From positions 15,583,905-15,647,904 of the forward strand of contig CM028335.1 in assembly GCA_016647705.1 (NCBI GenBank): a stretch of DNA of 64,000 nucleotides, read 5' to 3'. The position numbers and the translations under genes are program-made. Positions 61,027 to 64,000 of the stretch are shown here, one piece after another. Origin of the DNA: Eucommia ulmoides (Eukaryota; Streptophyta; Magnoliopsida; Garryales; Eucommiaceae). The notes under the pieces were generated by a model that saw only the letters and a program-made list of their open reading frames with translations, was not told the origin of the DNA and made no database searches. Positions within the stretch are counted from its first letter, which is position 1. The number at the start of each line of letters is the position of its first letter.

Positions 61027-63004
61027 TGTAAGACCCGGACTTTAGCATGTATGTCATTATTTTCAATTTAGAGCATTTAGAAAAATTTCAGGGTAAAAAA
61101 TTGAGTTGATTAAAAACCAAATTAAAAATTTATGGGTTAAATTTGCAAAATTGTCAATTAAAATCTAAAAATTTAAAATATGAAGGGTGAAATTATAATT
61201 CTAGAAACTCATAAATGTTGAATTGAACTAAAATGAAGATTTTAAGAAATTAGGGGGAAGGGAAGAGTATTTAGCACATGGGTCTTTATATAAACTCATA
61301 TATATAGACACATATTCGTGCGTGTGTGTGCAGTGAGGGCCGAAGACAGAGAGAAGAGAACCGGCGATGTGGCATGAAGAGATCAAACATCCATCCACTT
61401 AATTCATGCATATATATAGGATTCATTCACACTAGAAGGATCGGGAAAACTTAAGAAGAAGAAACTCAGAAATCTAGAGAGAAAAGAAGATAATCGGAGT
61501 GTGTACTGTTCATTAAATTTATTTTAGTTTTGTTAAATTAAATTCTAGTATAAAAATTTTGTAACCGAAATAATAAATTTTTGGAATGTTAAATAAAAAA
61601 TTAACCGAATAATAATTTTACATAATAAAATGTGGGGACAGAAAAATAACAAAAATTAGGGCCTGCATTACATGATTAGGTGATTTTATATAAAAAATTA
61701 ATTTAGGTCATGTCACTATTAGATTTGCAGGCACCAAAGTATCGGTAGAAGATAATCTGTAAAAGATGTTCGGAGCGGGTAGCCAGGTGAGTGTACTGTC
61801 TTCTTGCCAAATCTATTTTCATATATATGATGGGAAAATGTGTTTATTAAAAAATGGGACGAATTTATAACTTATATGGATCAAGCGAATTTGGGTGTTT
61901 TGAAAATGTGAATTTCGTTGGTTTTTAAAGAAAAGTGGAAAGAAATGATTTATTGAAATCAGTGGGTTTTTTAAAGAAAGTGAAAGACATGATTTTTGAA
62001 TTAAATCGATTTTGGAGATAGAAGTCGATGTTATTGATTTGTAGTTTGACGATATTGTTATTGATTTGATGATGTTGTTGATTTTATCTGTTTCGACAAA
62101 GCGTTGATTATTTATTGAGTTGTAGTTTAATGATGATATTATTAATTTGATGATGTGGTTGAGTGTGGGCAGAGTTGTTGTGAGAAAGGTAGAGATGAGT
62201 TGTTGCTGTTGAGGTGAGGTAGAGATTGGTGCTGGATATTCACCCGCTTGGCATAGTCCAGCGGAGCGGTGTTTCACCCGTCTGGTATAGTCCAACAGAG
62301 CATTGTTCACCCGCATGGCATAGTCCAGCAGAGCGTTATTATGTCCCGCTAGGAAGGCATATCCTACGGGTAGTACGGTACCGTTGCAACTCCCGATCGT
62401 GAGGTTAAAACGATCACTATAGCTAGCCAGTGTGTGTTGCGGTGGAGTGGTGGTTTGAGATGTGGTGTTTTACTTATATTGGGTGATTTATTATTTATTA
62501 TGGTGATTGGTATGATTTTATACTAGATGGATTTAGATGGAACTTATCTATATCATTTTATTTTCACTGCTTATATACTAGAGATTTTACGAACTATGTG
62601 ATGTTTATATACTTACACTTGATCCATTTAGATGTTGTAGAATGATTTATTATTATAAAATATTTTACTAAGAAGGCAGTATACTTGCAGGTGGAACAAA
62701 TTTATGAGTCGGTCCCATACTGGCACTAGTTAGAGTTATGCGTGTCATGCGATTGAGTCATATGGGAGTATTTTGAGACAGGCTATCAGAGGTGAACCTA
62801 AGAAAGGTTCATGAGATTTATTTTCTTATTCTTATTTTTGGGACAGGTGTGTCCCTATATCAAAAAAATTTGTATATGTTGTACAGATGATTTTATATTG
62901 TTTTATGTATATTGTCTTTTTATGAGTTGGTTTGACGGTCAGGTGATGTCATGTCGACGTCACGTCGGCCCCACGGTGACGGGTGTCCGGGGTGGGATGT
63001 GACA
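61027..63004 (+). mobile_element. Gypsy 3' LTR with an internal deletion
   Basis: 1978 bp, TGTAAGACCCGGACTTTAG to GGGGTGGGATGTGACA. Collinear with the 5' LTR except that about 0.75 kb is missing at 61510-61515, where sequence matching 43570-43575 jumps to sequence matching about 47000. The 35-bp 'catagtccagcggagcg' units recur at 62240-62340. Confidence 0.85.
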
Positions 63005-63658
63005 AAATCGGTCAAAAAAGGCCTGAACTGGTCTGAAAGAAGTTACCTAAAAAAAAAATGGGAAAGTGGCAGAGGCTTGCTGAGTGGTACTGACGTGGCG
63101 GTTAACGGAAGATGTGGCGATCAAACGCACTGACGTGGCACTGACAAGTCACTGATGTGGACCTGCTGTGCGCCACCGTAGCGCTGACGTGGCTTACGTG
63201 ACTGAAGAAAAGAGGTTAAAGATTGCCGGCACGTGGATCTAGACTGTAGGGATTTCAGGCCACGTGTGTGGGCATGTGCGGTGTCGTACGATCTTGATTG
63301 TTGCATTGTTTGAATCGTCTCGTTGATACGGTTCCGATGGTATATCGTGAGGTGAATTTGGAACCCTGGTTGAGGCGGTAGAGCCCAAAATTTGAGACGA
63401 CGAAGAGTGGTGGTACTGCTGGCTGTTGGAGGTGCGTGAGAGCGCGTATGGACTTTGGTGGCGGTGATTTTGGTGGAGTTATGTTCGTCTATGCAAGACG
63501 AAGTTGGTGGTATGATATTTGTTGATACCGGAGAAGGGATAAAGCCTGCAGTAGCGGCGAAAGTCTCAGGAGAATATGGGCGACGACGGCGGCGAAAGCG
63601 TTAGGGTTGTGAAAATTTTATTGAGAACCGATCCAGGAAATACTTGCTCTTGATACTA
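63005..63658 (-). other. Copia leader/gag-side remnant right of the gypsy insertion
   Basis: The PBS next to the LTR reads (minus) GTATCAAGAGCAAG, close to the initiator-Met type. Repeated 'tgacgtgg' and 'actgacgtggca' phrases occur at 63090-63195. No gag protein can be read; the minus frame at 63121-63306 is unrecognised. Confidence 0.55.
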
Positions 63659-63836
63659 TAGTAAGATAATTGAGAAGTGAGGAATGAACCATGTATTGAT
63701 ATATTGAGAAAAAAATATAAGGTTACATGTATTAAGAATATACAGAATAAAAACTATACATGAGTATTTATAGCGGAAGTGGGGTTAGGGTTTTGCCCTA
63801 TGGGCCAAGTGGGCTAAGCCCATTATTTCACTAACA
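63659..63836 (-). mobile_element. Copia 5' LTR
   Basis: 178 bp, same length as and closely matching 39357-39534; ends with CACTAACA before the target copy TGTTC. Confidence 0.88.
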
Positions 63837-64000
63837 TGTTCATGGGAAAAGGTTGAAGCAAATATAACTGCCGGCAAAAGAAGCACTACAAGGAGTCGAC
63901 TTTTAAAATAGGTGAAAAAGTTAAACTTTAATTTCCAAAAAAATAGAGGATAAATATGTAATTTTATATATGTAAATGAATTCACGATTTTACTTATACA
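63837..64000. other. Flank of the copia element
   Basis: Short AT-rich stretch, nothing recognised. It should be continuous with 38361-39356 in an allele lacking the copia element. Confidence 0.5.

Larger units (their letters stand above)
43094..63004 (+). mobile_element. Tekay/Del-like Ty3/gypsy retrotransposon, internally decayed, with nested insertions
   Basis: 5' LTR 43094-48458, PBS 48463-48475, decayed protease, reverse transcriptase and integrase pieces, polypurine tract 61014-61026, 3' LTR 61027-63004. Flanks AAACC (43089-43093) and AAATC (63005-63009) fit a target duplication with one change. The LTR start TGTAAGACC, the initiator-Met type PBS and the 'gggacgaaatttcttttagg' motif before the polypurine tract are typical of this lineage. 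It lies in a copia element and itself hosts a solo LTR (43631-46247) and the composite at 50767-59436. Confidence 0.85.
39357..63836 (-). mobile_element. Ty1/copia element, interrupted by a gypsy element
   Basis: Two 178-bp LTRs (39357-39534 and 63659-63836) with matching sequence frame a minus-strand copia element. Target duplication TGCTC (39352-39356) against TGTTC (63837-63841), 4 of 5. Polypurine tract at 39535-39545. Removing the gypsy element (43094-63004) leaves about 4.2 kb of internal DNA, near normal for copia. The pol part is recognisable but broken. The LTRs differ from each other by roughly one base in twelve by eye, so it is not recent. Confidence 0.88.

Noticed and set aside
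1..64000. CRISPR array, operons or other prokaryotic systems
   Set aside because: Repeats present are LTRs, minisatellites and MITEs; the sequence is plant nuclear DNA with spliceable exons.

Overview
The window looks like nuclear DNA of a flowering plant, most likely a eudicot. It is AT-rich and gene-poor. It is dominated by plant lineages of LTR retrotransposons (Ty3/gypsy Tekay/Del-like and Athila/Tat-like, and Ty1/copia), with L1- and RTE-type LINEs, tRNA-derived SINEs and Tourist-like MITEs. A captured receptor-kinase fragment and the one intact gene (a DUF7138-type protein) also point to a dicot. The species cannot be named from the sequence.

Layout. 1-7739 is a 2.4-kb-class solo LTR (family A/B) whose left end lies outside the window; it is interrupted by two Tekay-like solo LTRs in opposite orientation (1000-3747 and 3985-7064), each with a perfect 5-bp target duplication. 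7740-9000 is decayed repeat sequence ending in a degraded antisense 25S rDNA fragment with a foldback. 9790-10482 (minus) is the only intact gene. 10.6-13.4 kb is AT-rich spacer with minisatellites and a SINE. 13809-16235 is a second family A/B solo LTR. 17191-22486 is an Athila/Tat-like solo LTR carrying a Tourist-like MITE and a 2.9-kb Pack-type relative of that MITE, which holds receptor-like-kinase exons.

23332-29497 is a dead L1 LINE (itself hit by the same MITE family), fused directly to a truncated copia element (29497-32517). 32.5-39.3 kb holds a SINE with perfect target duplications, an unrecognised genic-looking stretch, an RTE LINE tail and a minisatellite-bearing repeat. From 39357 to 63836 everything lies inside one copia element (minus): a Tekay-like gypsy element (43094-63004) landed in it, a further Tekay-like solo LTR (43631-46247) landed in the gypsy 5' LTR, and an 8.7-kb Athila/Tat-like composite (50767-59436) landed in the gypsy integrase region.

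That composite is the most unusual object here. Both outer ends are LTR starts (U3 ends) in inverted orientation, flanked by one perfect CTTAT duplication. Its left half carries about 45 nt of antisense tRNA-Asp at the primer-binding site, joined to an LTR fragment that is then joined head-to-head to a complete non-autonomous element. It reads as a fossil of aberrant reverse transcription or end-joined cDNAs integrated as a unit. All similarity statements were made by eye; no alignments or database searches were run.
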